Source: DATBVX01 sp963696675 (GTDB lineage: Bacteria > Pseudomonadota > Gammaproteobacteria > Steroidobacterales > Steroidobacteraceae). Taken from it: DNA of 64,000 nucleotides. Made by a program: the position numbers and the translations under genes. This document shows positions 38,835 to 48,988 of this stretch, in pieces. The stretch's first letter is position 1; every line of letters begins with the position of its first letter. The stretch is from positions 40,057 to 104,056 of the forward strand of contig CAVOLM010000029.1 in the NCBI GenBank assembly GCA_963696675.1, read 5' to 3'. The notes beneath the pieces are model-generated. The model had not been told where the DNA came from. It ran no database searches and saw only the letters and a program-made list of their open reading frames with translations.

Positions 38835-39755
38835 TCATGCCCTGCTCACCTCGCGCGGGCGAGTCACCTCTCGCTGCCGTGCGAGCGCCTCCTTTCGGCG
38901 CTCCATCAGACGCCAGATCATCGGCGTAAAAATGAGCTGCATGGCGAGATCCATCTTTCCTCCCGGGCACACGATCGTGTTCGCCCGTGACATGAACGCG
39001 CCATGCAGCATGGACAAGAGGTAGGGGAAGTCGATGCCGCGCGGGTTGGAGAAGCGAATGACCAGGAACGATTCGTCGGGCGTCGGGATGAAGCGCGCGA
39101 TGAACGGGTTCGAAGTGTCCACTATCGGCACACGCTGGAAATTGATGTGAGTGCGTGAGAACTGCGGGCAGATGTAGTGCAGGTAGTCGTGCATGCGCCG
39201 CAGGATCGTGTCGGTCACCGCTTCGGCCGAGTAACCGCGGGTCGCCTTGTCACGGTGCAGCTTCTGGATCCATTCGAGATTGACCACCGGCACGACGCCG
39301 ATCAGCAGATCGACATGACGTGCAATATCCACGTCGCCGGTGACCACCGCACCGTGCAAACCTTCGTAGAACAGCAAGTCGGTTTCGTCAGTCAGATCCT
39401 CCCAGGCCGTGAATGTCCCGGGCTTCTGCCCGTAGGGCGCTGCCTCCAGCTCGTCGTGCAGATACTTTCGTCGCCGTCCGCGACCGCTCTCGCCGTAACT
39501 GCGGAACAGGCCCTCGAGCTCCGCGAACAGGTTCGCTTCGGTGCCGAAGTGACTGAAATCGTGGTCGCCGCGCTCGAGCGCCTCGGCCATCTTCTGCTTC
39601 ATCTCGGCGCGGTCGTAGCGGTGAAAGCTGTCGCCTTCGACGAAGGCGGCATTGACCTGCTCGCGGCGGAAGATCTGTTCGAAGGTCCGCATGACGGAAG
39701 TCGTGCCGGCTCCTGATGAACCGGTGACTGCAATGATTGGATGTCGGGCGGACAT
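38835..39755 (-). CDS. cbbP: Phosphoribulokinase
   Basis: 306 aa. It has the P-loop IIAVTGSSGAGTTSVMRTFE (residues about 7-26), FVEGDSFHRYDRAEMKQKM with the catalytic Asp and RuBP-binding residues, ANLFAELEGLF, FYEGLHGAV and DKATRGYSAEAVTDTILRRM. Size and motifs match the octameric proteobacterial class I enzyme. It phosphorylates ribulose-5-phosphate to RuBP, the substrate of the RuBisCO encoded upstream. It is in the cbb operon 21 nt after fbp. Confidence 0.94.
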   Translation of the reverse strand: MSARHPIIAVTGSSGAGTTSVMRTFEQIFRREQVNAAFVEGDSFHRYDRAEMKQKMAEALERGDHDFSHFGTEANLFAELEGLFRSYGESGRGRRRKYLHDELEAAPYGQKPGTFTAWEDLTDETDLLFYEGLHGAVVTGDVDIARHVDLLIGVVPVVNLEWIQKLHRDKATRGYSAEAVTDTILRRMHDYLHYICPQFSRTHINFQRVPIVDTSNPFIARFIPTPDESFLVIRFSNPRGIDFPYLLSMLHGAFMSRANTIVCPGGKMDLAMQLIFTPMIWRLMERRKEALARQREVTRPREVSRA

Positions 39756-39776
39756 GATAGGGGTTCCTGGTGTTCT

Positions 39777-40851
39777 CTATGCGGGGTCTCTGAGCAGGCT
39801 GCGGTTGCCGAACAGCGGCGCTTCGTACTCGAACTCGTTGTGGTCGCGGTGATAGCGCTCGATCCTTTCCACTTCGGCGCGCGCGCCGAACACGAAGCCG
39901 ATGCGCTGGTGCAGGTGCTCCGGAACGACGCCGAGGATCGGCTCGTAGCCGGTGCTGGCACGGCCTCCGGCCTGCTCGATGATCATCCCGATGGGGTTGG
40001 CCTCGTAGAGCAGGCGCAGCCGTCCGGGCTTGGTGAGGTCCTTGCGATCGCGCGGATACATGAAGACGCCGCCACGCATCAGGATGCGATGCGCTTCGGC
40101 GACCAGCGATGCAATCCAGCGCATGTTGAAGTCCTGCCCGCGCGGTCCGTTCTTGCCGGCGACGCATTCGTTGACGTAACGCTTGACCGCTGGCTCCCAG
40201 TAGCGCGAATTGGACGCGTTGATGGCGAACTCGGAAGTGTTCTCGGCGATGCGCAGGTCCGGGTGTGTCAGCATGAACTCGCCGATCTCGCGATCCAGCG
40301 TGAAGCCGTTGACGCCGCGTCCGGTCGTGAGCACCAGCATCGTCGCCGGACCGTAGATCGCGTAGCCCGCACACACCTGGGAGATGCCCGGCCTGAAGGA
40401 AGTCGGACTCGCCGGGTGTGGCTGAACCCTGCGGACAGCGCAGCACCGAGAAGATGCTGCCGACTGCGACGTTCACGTCGATGTTCGACGAACCATCGAG
40501 TGGATCGAAGAGCAGCAGATACTCGCCGCGCGGATATTCGGCCGGGATCGGGTAGGGCGCGTCCATCTCTTCCGAAAGCATTCCCGCAAGTTGGCCGCCC
40601 CATTCGTTGGTGCGTACGAAGATGTCGTTCGCCATCACGTCGAGCTTCATCTGGGTTTCGCCTTGCGCATTCACCGATCCGGCGTTGCCGAGCGCACCGG
40701 CGAGGCCGCCCTTGCCGATGAGGCTCGCGATGCGCTTGCACGCGAGGCGTACGTCGTTGATGAGCGCGGTGAGCCCGCCGCTCGCGTCGTTGAAGCGGCG
40801 TTGTTCCTCGATCAGGAAGCGGGTGAGTGTTCTTGTTGTGCCGGGTGTCAT
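39777..40851 (-). CDS. cbbF: Class I fructose-1,6-bisphosphatase
   Basis: N-terminal TRFLIEEQRRFNDASGGLTA, metal site LFDPLDGSSNIDVNVAVGSI, then after a shift near 40385 GYAIYGPATMLVLTTGRG, SNSRYWEPAVKRYVNEC and the C-terminal signature GKNGPRGQDFNMRW, RLRLLYEANPIGMIIEQAGG, ASTGYEPILGVVPE. Joined length about 357 aa, normal for the class. It dephosphorylates fructose-1,6-bisphosphate in the Calvin cycle. The start codon overlaps the cbbX stop by 4 nt, so translation is coupled. Confidence 0.92.
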
Positions 40852-41756
40852 GTGCCCTCCGCGGACGCATCGGCGAAGATGCGGCTTGCCCGTATGTCAG
40901 CGACGTCGATCGTGATCAGGTCGTCTCTCGAGACAATGCCACCCTGTGCCAGCAGGCGGCTCGCCTGCCGCAAGCGGGCGCGGTCGAGCGCATTACGCAT
41001 CGAGCGCGCGTTGGCAAAGTGCGGTCGGGTCTTGCGTCGCTCGATGTAGTCCTGGAAAGCCGCTTGCGCTTCGGGACTCAGGCGGTACTGCAACTGCTCG
41101 AGCATCAGTTGCGCGATCGCGAAGAGTTCCGCCGAGGTGTAGTCGGGGAACTCGATGTGATGCGCAATGCGCGATGACAGGCCGGGGTTCGAGCGGAAGA
41201 ACCGCTCCATGCGGTCCTGGTAGCCGGCCAGGATCACCACCAGGTCGTCGCGATTGTTCTCCATTTCCTGCAGCAGGATCTCGATCGCCTCCTGTCCGTA
41301 ATCGCGTTCGTTCTCCGGGCGATAGAGGTAGTACGCCTCGTCGATGAAGAGCACGCCGCCCTTCGCTCGCTTCAGGATCTCGCGGGTCTTCGGTGCGGTA
41401 TGACCGATGTACTGCCCCACCAGGTCGTCGCGCGTCACCGCCGTGAGATGGCCCTTGCGCAGGTATCCGAGGCGATGAAGGATCTCCGCCATGCGCAGGG
41501 CGACCGTGGTCTTGCCGGTGCCCGGGTTGCCGGTGAAGCTCATATGCAGGGACGGAGCTCCGGTGCTCAGTCCCGCCCGCGTGCGTAACCGGTCGATGAG
41601 CAGCAGCGCGGAGATATCGCGGATGCGGCTCTTCACCGGGGCGAGCCCGACCAGATCGCGTTCGAGCCCGTCGAGCACTTCGCTCACGTGCGAATCGCGC
41701 AATTCGGCATCGAGGGCGATGCCGTCATCCTGGATGTGCTCGATTGCGGTGTTCAT
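40848..41756 (-). CDS. cbbX: Red-type RuBisCO activase CbbX
   Basis: 302-aa AAA+ ATPase. Walker A is SFTGNPGTGKTTVALRMAE (about residues 74-92), pore loop and surroundings DLVGQYIGHTAPKTREIL, Walker B GVLFIDEAYYLYRP, sensor VILAGYQDRMERF and Arg finger NPGLSSRIAHHIEF. CbbX pulls on the extended C-terminus of red-type RuBisCO large subunits to release inhibitory sugar phosphates. It sits directly after cbbS (9-nt gap), the standard order for form IC/ID operons, which supports the red-type assignment of cbbL. Confidence 0.95.
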   Translation of the reverse strand: MNTAIEHIQDDGIALDAELRDSHVSEVLDGLERDLVGLAPVKSRIRDISALLLIDRLRTRAGLSTGAPSLHMSFTGNPGTGKTTVALRMAEILHRLGYLRKGHLTAVTRDDLVGQYIGHTAPKTREILKRAKGGVLFIDEAYYLYRPENERDYGQEAIEILLQEMENNRDDLVVILAGYQDRMERFFRSNPGLSSRIAHHIEFPDYTSAELFAIAQLMLEQLQYRLSPEAQAAFQDYIERRKTRPHFANARSMRNALDRARLRQASRLLAQGGIVSRDDLITIDVADIRASRIFADASAEGT

Positions 41757-41765
41757 CGGGCTTGC

Positions 41766-42182
41766 TCAGTAGCGCTCGCCCTCGGGCTGGTCTGTCGCGT
41801 AGGAGCGGATCGTGTAGCGCACGGTTCGGCCCGGGCCTTCTTCGCGCACCAGGCCGAAGCCCGGCTCTCGCGCGGGACGACCGACGATGAAGGACAGGCG
41901 CAAGGACTCGATGCCGCGAGTCGCATCGAAGGCGTTCACCTTGACGTAGTGATTGGGAAACGTACGGCGGCAGTTGTCGATCTCGACCGCGATCCTAGCC
42001 GCGTCCTTCATATCGAAGAGCGGCATCCCGTACATCTCCCAATAGGTGTTGCGCGGGTGCGGATCGTCCGTGTACTCGATCGCGACGGCCCAGCCGTTGC
42101 GCAGGCAGTACTCCACTTGCGAGCTGATCTGCTCGTCGCTGAGGTCGGGAAGAAAAGAGAATGCACCCTGGGTCAGTCGCAT
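41766..42182 (-). CDS. cbbS: RuBisCO small subunit, red-type
   Basis: 138 aa. It has FSFLPDLSDEQISSQVEYCL, then NGWAVAIEYTDDPHPRNTYW and the C-terminal beta-hairpin extension SFIVGRPAREPGFGLVREEG and TVRYTIRSYATDQP, which is present in form IC/ID small subunits and plugs the central solvent channel. This is consistent with CbbX in the same operon. It lies about 13 nt after cbbL. Confidence 0.93.
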   Translation of the reverse strand: MRLTQGAFSFLPDLSDEQISSQVEYCLRNGWAVAIEYTDDPHPRNTYWEMYGMPLFDMKDAARIAVEIDNCRRTFPNHYVKVNAFDATRGIESLRLSFIVGRPAREPGFGLVREEGPGRTVRYTIRSYATDQPEGERY

Positions 42183-42195
42183 GGCGGCTCCTTAC

Positions 42196-43662
42196 TCACG
42201 CGGCAGTCGGAGTGGCGGTGAAGTCGGGCGTGTCGGTGCTCGTGTAGTTGAACGTGATCTCTCCCCAGGTATCGAGCGCGGCCTTGAGCGGCTCACAGTG
42301 ACGTGCCGCATCGGCGAGGATCCGCGGGCCTTCATTCCAGATGTCACGGCCCTCGTTGCGGGCGAGCACCATTGCCTCGAGCGCGACGCGGTTGGCGACG
42401 GCGCCAGCGGCGATTCCCATCGGGTGACCGATCGTGCCGCCACCGAACTGCAGCACGGTGTCCTCGCCGAGATACGTGAGGAGCTGGTGCATCTGGCCGG
42501 CGTGAATGCCGCCCGACGCGACCGGCATGACGTTGCGCAGGCCGGCCCAGTCCTGTTCGAAAAAGATTCCGCGCTGCAGGTCCACCGGGTTGTGCGGCTC
42601 GCGCAGCACGTTGTAGAACCCCTGCACCGAGTTCGGATCGCCCTCGAGCTTGCCAACCACGGTGCCGGCGTGAACATGATCGACGCCCGCGAGGCGCATC
42701 CACTTCGAGATCACGCGAAACGAGATGCCGTGGTTCTTCTGCCGCGTGTAGGTCGAGTGCCCGGCGCGGTGCAGGTGCAGGATCATGTCGTTGCGCCGCG
42801 CCCACTTGGACATGGACTGAATCGCGGTGTAGCCGATCACCAGGTCGATCATCACGATGACCGAGCCGAGGTCTTTGCGCGAACTCGGCGCGTTCGTACA
42901 TGTCTTCCATCGTGGCGGCAGTGACATTGAGGTAGTGGCCCTTCACCTCGCCGCTCGCGGCCTGCGCGCGATTGACGGCCTCCATGCAGTAGAGGAAGCG
43001 GTCACGCCAGTGCATGAAGGGCTGGGAGTTGATGTTCTCGTCATCCTTGGTGAAGTCGAGGCCGCCCTTCAGGGCTTCGTAAACGACACGACCGTAGTTC
43101 TTGCCCGACAGGCCAAGTTTCGGTTTGACCGTGGCTCCGAGGAGCGGGCGTCCGAATTTGTCGAGCCGCTCGCGTTCGACCACGATGCCGGTCGGGGGCC
43201 CATCGAAAGTCTTCACGTACGCGACCGGGAAGCGCATGTCCTCGAGCCGCAGCGCCTTGAGCGGCTTGAAGCCGAAGACATTGCCGATGATCGAGGCGCT
43301 CAGGTTCGCGATCGACCCGGGCTCGAAGAGGTCGAGATCGTAAGCGATGTAGGCGAAGTACTGACCGGGCGCGCCCGGAACCGGTTCGACCTTGTAGGCC
43401 TTGGCGCGGTAACGGTCGCAGGCCGTGAGCCGATCCGTCCACACCACCGTCCAGGTCGCAGTCGAGGATTCACCCGCAACCGCAGCGGCGGCCTCTTCGG
43501 GATCGACGCCCTCCTGGGGCGTGATGCGGAAGAGGGCGAGGATGTCCGTGTCCTTCGGGCGATAATCGCCGTGCCAGTAGCCCATTTCGGCGTACTTGAG
43601 CACGCCGGCCTTGTAGCGCTCGGCCGCGGTTCTCGGTGTGGGCGATTGTCGATTCGCTTCAT
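42196..43662 (-). CDS. cbbL: RuBisCO large subunit, form IC (red-type)
   Basis: Catalyses carboxylation of RuBP. The ATG at 43662 is preceded by GGAAGGGG. Just after it one base seems missing; restoring it gives ANRQSPTPRTAAERYKAGVL in frame with KYAEMGYW. Next come EEAAAAVAGESSTATWTVVW, TVKPKLGLSGKNYGR (active-site Lys) and GGLDFTKDDENINSQPF with the carbamylated Lys. A second indel near 42885 (within YERAEF|AKDLGSVIVMIDL) leads to GHSTYTRQKNHGISFRV and loop 6 TVVGKLEGD. The joined length of about 488 aa is typical of form IC. All catalytic residues are present. First gene of the operon, divergent from cbbR. Confidence 0.94.
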
Positions 43663-43780
43663 GCTGGTAGTCCCCTTCCCGGTGAATGAGGCTGATCGTG
43701 CTGCGCTGACTCTATTAGGTCCAGTTAGAAATTCTTCGCCGTGTATAAAGAACAGCTTATAGATACAAGGAGCAGCCGAA
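43663..43780. promoter_or_regulatory. cbbL/cbbR divergent promoter region with CbbR-type boxes
   Basis: A 118-nt gap. A TTA-N7-TTA motif at 43715-43727 fits the TNA-N7-TNA recognition pattern known for CbbR. An inverted repeat TATAA-N8-TTATA lies at 43744-43761. AAGGAG just upstream of the cbbR GTG is its ribosome-binding site. The LysR-type arrangement (regulator divergent from target) is classical. Confidence 0.55.
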
Positions 43781-44746
43781 GTGCGAAACGTCACCTTGCG
43801 ACAGATGCGTGCCTTTGCTGCGGTGGCGCGGCACTTGTCGTTCACGCGCGCAGCGCGCGAGCTGCACCTCACGCAGCCGGCCGTGTCACAGCAGCTGAAG
43901 CTTCTCGAGGCGGAAGTGGGCCTGCCCCTGTTCGAGCATATGGGGCGCAGCATCCATCTCACCGCGGCCGGAGAGGAGTTGTTGCCCTACGCGAACCAGG
44001 CGATCGAGCTGCTGCGCGAGGCAGGCGAGACCCTGTCCGCGATGCGTGGATTGAAGCGTGGTGTGCTCAAGCTTGGGGCGGTCAGCACTGCCAAGTACTT
44101 CGCGCCCTCGCTCCTGCGCGCATTCGCACCTGCTTTCCCCGAAATCACGATCAAGTTCTCGGTGGGCAACCGGGAGGAAGTCATCAAACAGCTGGCGGCG
44201 AACGAGATCGACCTGGTGATCATGGGACGGCCGCCACGCGAGCTCGAAACCGAGGCGGAAGCCTTTGCCAAGCATCCGCTCGTCATCATTGCGGCGCCCG
44301 ACCATCCGCTCGCGGGCAAGCGGCGGATTCAGCTCGGGCAACTCGCCGGCGAGAGCTTCCTGATCCGCGAGCAGGGTTCGGGCACGCGCGCATCGATGGA
44401 GCGCGTGTTCCGGGATCGCGGCGCGACGTTTCGTGTGTCAATGGAGGTGAGCAGCAACGAGACCATCAAGCAGGCGGTCATGGCGGGCATGGGCATCAGC
44501 TTCATCTCCATGCACACCATCGCGCTCGAGCTCAAGGCCGGCAAGCTGGTCGTGCTGGATATCGTGGGCGGACCGATCATTCGCGATTGGTACGTCATCC
44601 ACCTGCGCGACAAGCGCCTCTCACCGGTGGCGGCGGCGTTTCGCAACTTCCTGCTCGAGCGCGGCGCTGCGATCATCCGCGAGGGGGTGGGCGTCGAGCT
44701 GCGGCACGCGCGCTCGAGAAAGTCGCAAGGTCGGATCAGTGCCTGA
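43781..44746 (+). CDS. cbbR: LysR-type regulator of the Calvin cycle operon
   Basis: 321 aa. The N-terminal winged helix is TLRQMRAFAAVARHLSFTRA, ARELHLTQPAVSQQLKLLEA. The effector domain has GAVSTAKYFAPSLLRAFAPA, FSVGNREEVIKQLAANEIDL and VIMGRPPRELETEAEAF, features seen in CbbR. It activates the divergent cbb operon in response to metabolites such as RuBP or NADPH in other bacteria. The start is the GTG at 43781. It converges with the TonB receptor gene, 11 nt between stops. Confidence 0.93.
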   Translation: MRNVTLRQMRAFAAVARHLSFTRAARELHLTQPAVSQQLKLLEAEVGLPLFEHMGRSIHLTAAGEELLPYANQAIELLREAGETLSAMRGLKRGVLKLGAVSTAKYFAPSLLRAFAPAFPEITIKFSVGNREEVIKQLAANEIDLVIMGRPPRELETEAEAFAKHPLVIIAAPDHPLAGKRRIQLGQLAGESFLIREQGSGTRASMERVFRDRGATFRVSMEVSSNETIKQAVMAGMGISFISMHTIALELKAGKLVVLDIVGGPIIRDWYVIHLRDKRLSPVAAAFRNFLLERGAAIIREGVGVELRHARSRKSQGRISA

Positions 44747-44757
44747 AGCAGCCCGGA

Positions 44758-47155
44758 CTATTTCAGGTTGAACCTGACTCCCACCCAGGCCCCGAACGGT
44801 GGGCCTGCGCCCAGGAAGCGTGGGTCACTGAATTGGGGAAACACTTCCTGCGGCTCGCCCAGCACGCCGAAAGTCTCGTAGTTCTCATCGAACAGGTTTT
44901 CGATGCGCGCGAAGAGGGCCACTGTGTCACCGAACCGATACTCGCCGCGCAGGTTGAAGATCGTGTAGCTCGCGGTCTTGTCGAGCAGATTGACCTCATC
45001 CCCGCGCAGATACACACCGGTGCGGTACGCCACGTCGGCGCCGACGCTGAGGTGCTCGTTGAACGCAAAAGTCCATTCCGGCATTGACCATGTGTCGCGG
45101 AATTCCGGGAATTGTCGCGCCGTCTGGAACCTGCAGCTTGTCGTCGCCCACGATCTGCGGCGCAGTCGGATCGTCTTCGAACACGGGGTGGTTGGGACTG
45201 TTGACGACGAAGCTGTCCTCGAAGGTCGCGTCGAGATAGGTGTAGTCGAGGAACCAGCTGAGCGCGAGAGCTCCTGTGACACGTTGAGTTCCACCCCGGC
45301 GCGGCGGGTGTCGCCGACATTCTGGAAGAAGCCGACGTTGGCCTGCGCTCCTCCCGTGCGTCTGAAACAGGATGTCGTCGTGATTGACAGTCTGAAATGC
45401 TCCAAGGTGCCAGCGCAGTTGATGCTCGAAGGAACCAGTCCACGCCCACCTCGATGCTCTTTGCCACGACCTGCTCGAGCGGCGGGTCGGCCAGGAATGC
45501 GTTGGGCAGACTGCAGGGCGCGTCCTCGCTCGCGCAGGCGAGCTCCACTGCAGTCGGGGCGCGCGCCGATTCGCTGTAGCTCGCGAACAGTTTCACTTTC
45601 GGTGTGACATGGAACGTCAGGCCGACCGCGGGATTGAACCGGTCGAAGTCATGTGAGCCGTTGAGCTCCGGGTTCACACCGCGTCCGGTCTGTCAGGCGA
45701 ATGCGCGTGTTGTCGTAGCGCCCCGCCACGGTCAGTGCGCTGCGCTCGGTCACGTTGAACGTATCCACGAAGTAGAGACTTTCCGTCGTCACCTTGCTGT
45801 CGATGCTGGTGATGGACTGCGACGCAGAAGATTCCGGTGCGTGTCGTGCCGCGATTCTCGAGCAGGCTCGCGACCTCGACTATGGAATGGTACGAGGTGT
45901 CGCCGACGCTGTACGCGATTCCGACCGTAAAGTCGTTTTCATGGCCGCGGAGGCTGGAATGCGCCGAAAGCTGCACGGAGCCGCCATAACCCTCCTGCTC
46001 GCGTCGGCCAATATTGTTGATGGCATTGAGCTCATCGCCATCGAGTTCGGCCGGGATGGGATCGCCGCTTCAGATCGAGCACCGGTTCGATGTCCGCATC
46101 GTCGGCCGCGTTGCATTCGCCATCGCCGTTCAGATCGAGTGAAGTCCTCCTCGACCAGCAGTTCTTCGCCGCCGACGTCGCATTGCTCCAGATTCGTGCC
46201 ATCGCCGTTGAAAGTGTCGGTATCGAGTGAGCGGTAGAACACGTTGCCGCCGATCTTCCAGGTGTCGGAAAGCGTTTCGTGATCCCTCGAGCTCCACCTG
46301 CGCCAGGTTGTTCTCGGTAATATCGGGAAAGGTGAACACCGCGGAACGGTCGATCGCGAGCAGCTCGGCGGGCGCTGGACCATTGCCGCGCAACTCGGTG
46401 TCCGCATACGCGAAGCTCAGATCGAGACTCCAGTCCGCCTCATGCCGGCTCAAAGCGCCGAAGAAGCGGAGCGCGTCGGAATTGGAGAAGTCACGCCAGC
46501 CATCCTCGGTGAAATAGTCGAGGTCGCCGTAGTAACCCCACGCGCCATTGTTGCCTCCGTATTCCGCCCAGCTGCGCCAATTCGGCCGAACGAACCCGCG
46601 TAGGCTTGCACGTCGCCGCCCTGGTAGTTGAAGCCGTTCTTCATCCGCAGCGACAGCGCGCCACCCAGTGTGTTCAATCCGAACACCGGATTGGCGCCGG
46701 CGAGAAGCTGCAGGGAGCTGATCGACGAGAGAGAGATCAGATCCCAGTTGACGGTGTCGCCAAAAGGTTCATTGATGCGCACGCCGTTCTCGTAGACGGC
46801 GAGTCCTTGCGCAAGGCCCAGTAGCGGTGATGCCGTGAAGCCGCGGAAGTTGACGTCTGGCTGCAGCGGATTGTTCTGTGCCTGGTTGATGCTGACGCTG
46901 CCCAGCTCCCGATTCATGAAATCGGTCAGATCGAGGGCCTGGGACCGCCTGATGTCCTCTGCCGTCGCAGTCTGCACGTTGGCCGGCACGCGATCGCGAG
47001 CGATGTCGAAGCCGTACGGTGCCGCCACGACGATCTCTCCCAGGAGCTCGTCTTTGTCCGCCTGCGGCGGGCTGAGCCGACGTCGATTGACCCGCAGCCA
47101 GGTTGCTGCCCAGCAGAAGGACAATCGCTGCACTACCGCGAAGCCGTGGCATCAT
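44758..47155 (-). CDS. TonB-dependent receptor with EF-hand-like acidic loops
   Basis: About 790 aa in several frames (changes near 47075, 46550, 46440, 46285, 46130, 46080, 45830, 45680, 45410, 45280 and 45080). It starts RLRGSAAIVLLLGSNLAAG, a signal peptide. Plug: DELLGEIVVAAPYGFDIARD, DLTDFMNRELGSVSINQ, YENGVRINEPFGDTVNWDL, NPVFGLNTLGGALSLRMKNG. A loop region around 46020-46240 reads in pieces DTDTFNGDGTNLEQCD, DLNGDGECNAADDADI and ELDGDELNAINNIGR, i.e. DxNGDG-type cation-binding loops. The barrel ends FGAWVGVRFNLK. It opens the quinoprotein island and is divergent from a histidine kinase. The ligand is unknown; metal chelate uptake is a hypothesis. Confidence 0.8.
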
Positions 47156-47282
47156 GTCTCCGTCGACTCATTAATAGTGATGTTCGTGCCCAGCGCATTG
47201 CCGGCGGGCAAAGCGCTCGGAAACAAGCCTAGAATTCCATAAGAACCAGTGGCTTCGACAGAGAGTTTCCCACCGAGATGGC

Positions 47283-47297
47283 CGGGAATTTTTCCCG
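47283..47297. promoter_or_regulatory. Perfect inverted repeat between TonB receptor and histidine kinase
   Basis: CGGGAA-TTT-TTCCCG is a perfect 6-bp inverted repeat with a 3-nt spacer, 55 nt before the kinase ATG, in the 196-nt divergent gap 47156-47351. It could be a regulator site or a small hairpin in a leader. The rest of the gap shows no ORF of note. Confidence 0.35.
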
Positions 47298-47351
47298 ACA
47301 GGACCTGGACGAACAGCCATTGATGGCACCCGGACAACCAGAGGCACTTCG

Positions 47352-48339
47352 ATGAACGTCGCGGAAACGAACGAGGCAGGACGGCATCTGGGACGACTGA
47401 CAGCGCGGCGCGACCTGATCGTCGTTGCAATCGTCACGTTGTCGGTCCTGACGCTCGCTGTTCATTTCGAGCTGAGCGAGTCGGTCCTGGCCGTCACGCG
47501 ACGCTTCGAGCATCTGCAGCTCGACGAACTGGTGCTCACGTTGCTCGCACTGTCGCTGTGCACTCACCTGGTTTGCGTGGCGACGCTTTCACGATGCGCG
47601 GGCTGAGCTCACACGGCGGCGAGCAGCTGAAGAGCAGCTGGCGAAGCTTCTGCTCGACCATCGGCAGCTCGCGCAAAAGCACGTCCACGTGCAGGAAATG
47701 GAGCGCAAGTTCCTGGCGCGAGAGCTCCATGACGAGCTCGGCCAGTACCTCAATGCCATCAAGGTCGATGCGGTGTCGATTCAGGCCAAGGTGCCGGACG
47801 GCGAGTCGCCGATCTGGCGCGGTGCTGCCGTCGTCATTCAGCACGCGGACCATGTGTACGCGGTGGTGCGCGATCTGATCCGCAGGCTCCGGCCGATCGG
47901 GCTGGACGAGCTCGGTCTCGAGGCGGCGCTCGAGCAGTACGTCGATGACTGGCGGCATCGATTGCCGCAGATCCAGTTCAGGCTCAGCCTGGAGGGCGAT
48001 CTGGACGCGCTCGGCGAGCCACACGCGCTCACGGTTTACCGGTTGCTCCAGGAAGGGATGACGAACGTGTCAAAGCACGCCGAGCGCCGAGCACGTCGAG
48101 ATCCGCGTGCAGCGCTCGCGCTCTGTCGCCGGGCACTCCGACGAGGTGCTCTTCAGCATGAGGACGATGGGCGAGGTGCCGATCTCAGCGCTGGGAAGCC
48201 AGGACTCGGGCTGATCGGAATGCGTGAGCGCATCGAAACCCTCGGCGGACGTCTGCAGGTCACAGCCGAGCCGGCCGGCGGCTTTGGCATCCGCGCACAA
48301 ATACCGGCTGCGAATGCCGAGCAGGGAGCCGCCGCATGA
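47352..48339 (+). CDS. Membrane sensor histidine kinase, NarL-type (HisKA_3)
   Basis: About 330 aa in four segments. Two N-terminal helices (DLIVVAIVTLSVLTLAVHF and LDELVLTLLALSLC) precede, after a shift near 47575, a coiled stretch RRRAAEEQLAKLLLDHRQLA and the dimerisation/phosphoacceptor motif KFLARELHDELGQYLNAIKV with the His. The ATPase domain has YRLLQEGMTNVSKHA. Two compensating shifts (near 48088 and 48165) hide HVEIRVQRSRSV and SMRDDGRGA. It ends GLGLIGMRERIETLGGRLQV. Its stop overlaps the ATG of the response regulator by 4 nt. The short sensor region suggests membrane or cytoplasmic sensing. Confidence 0.85.
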
Positions 48340-48980
48340 GCCTGCCGATCACGGTATTGCTGGTTGACGATCATCCCGTCGTGCGCAAGGGCTACTGCCG
48401 GCTGCTCGAGGAGAGCGGCGGGATCAGTATCCTCGCCGAGGCCGCGACCGTTTCCGAAGTATTCGAGCAGTTCTCGAGCCTGGAGCCTGACGTCGCCGTA
48501 ATGGATATCGCGCTGCCCGGGATCAGCGGCATCGAAGGCATTCGTCGCATCGTCAATCGTTGGCCAAAGGCTCGTGTACTCGCGTTCAGCATGTACGAGG
48601 ATCCCATCTTTGTCCGGCGAGCGATGGACGCGGGGGCTGCCGGTTATGTCACCAAGGCGAGCGCTCCGCGCGTGCTGGTCGATGCCATTCACGCGGTCGC
48701 CGCCGGCAAGCGCTATCTCAGTCATGACGTGGCGCAGGCGCTCGCCCTGGGCCGATCCGACGCGGACGGGACCGCGCACGAGGCGTTATCGGCGCGCGAG
48801 TTCGAGGTGCTCGAACTGCTCCTGCAGGGCTACGGGCTCGAAGAGATCGCGAAGCAGCTCTCGCTCAACCAGAAGACCATCGCCAACCACCAGTCTTCGA
48901 TCAAACAGAAGCTCGGCGCCGGCAGCACGGCGCAGCTGTTCCGGATCGCGATGCGACTCGGCCTGGTGCCTCCGGTGTAG
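48336..48980 (+). CDS. NarL/LuxR-type response regulator
   Basis: 214 aa. Receiver domain: VLLVDDHPVVRKGYCRLLEE with the acidic pair, phospho-Asp in VAVMDIALPGISGIEGIRRI, Thr/Ser and Lys in YVTKASAPRVLVDAI. The C-terminal helix-turn-helix is LSAREFEVLELLLQGYGLEE followed by KTIANHQSSIKQKLGA. It is the cognate partner of the upstream kinase (4-nt overlap). Regulators of this class control PQQ alcohol oxidation in Pseudomonas (AgmR/ErbR, ExaE), which suits the adjacent genes. Confidence 0.9.
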   Translation: MSLPITVLLVDDHPVVRKGYCRLLEESGGISILAEAATVSEVFEQFSSLEPDVAVMDIALPGISGIEGIRRIVNRWPKARVLAFSMYEDPIFVRRAMDAGAAGYVTKASAPRVLVDAIHAVAAGKRYLSHDVAQALALGRSDADGTAHEALSAREFEVLELLLQGYGLEEIAKQLSLNQKTIANHQSSIKQKLGAGSTAQLFRIAMRLGLVPPV

Positions 48981-48988
48981 GCTGTTTT

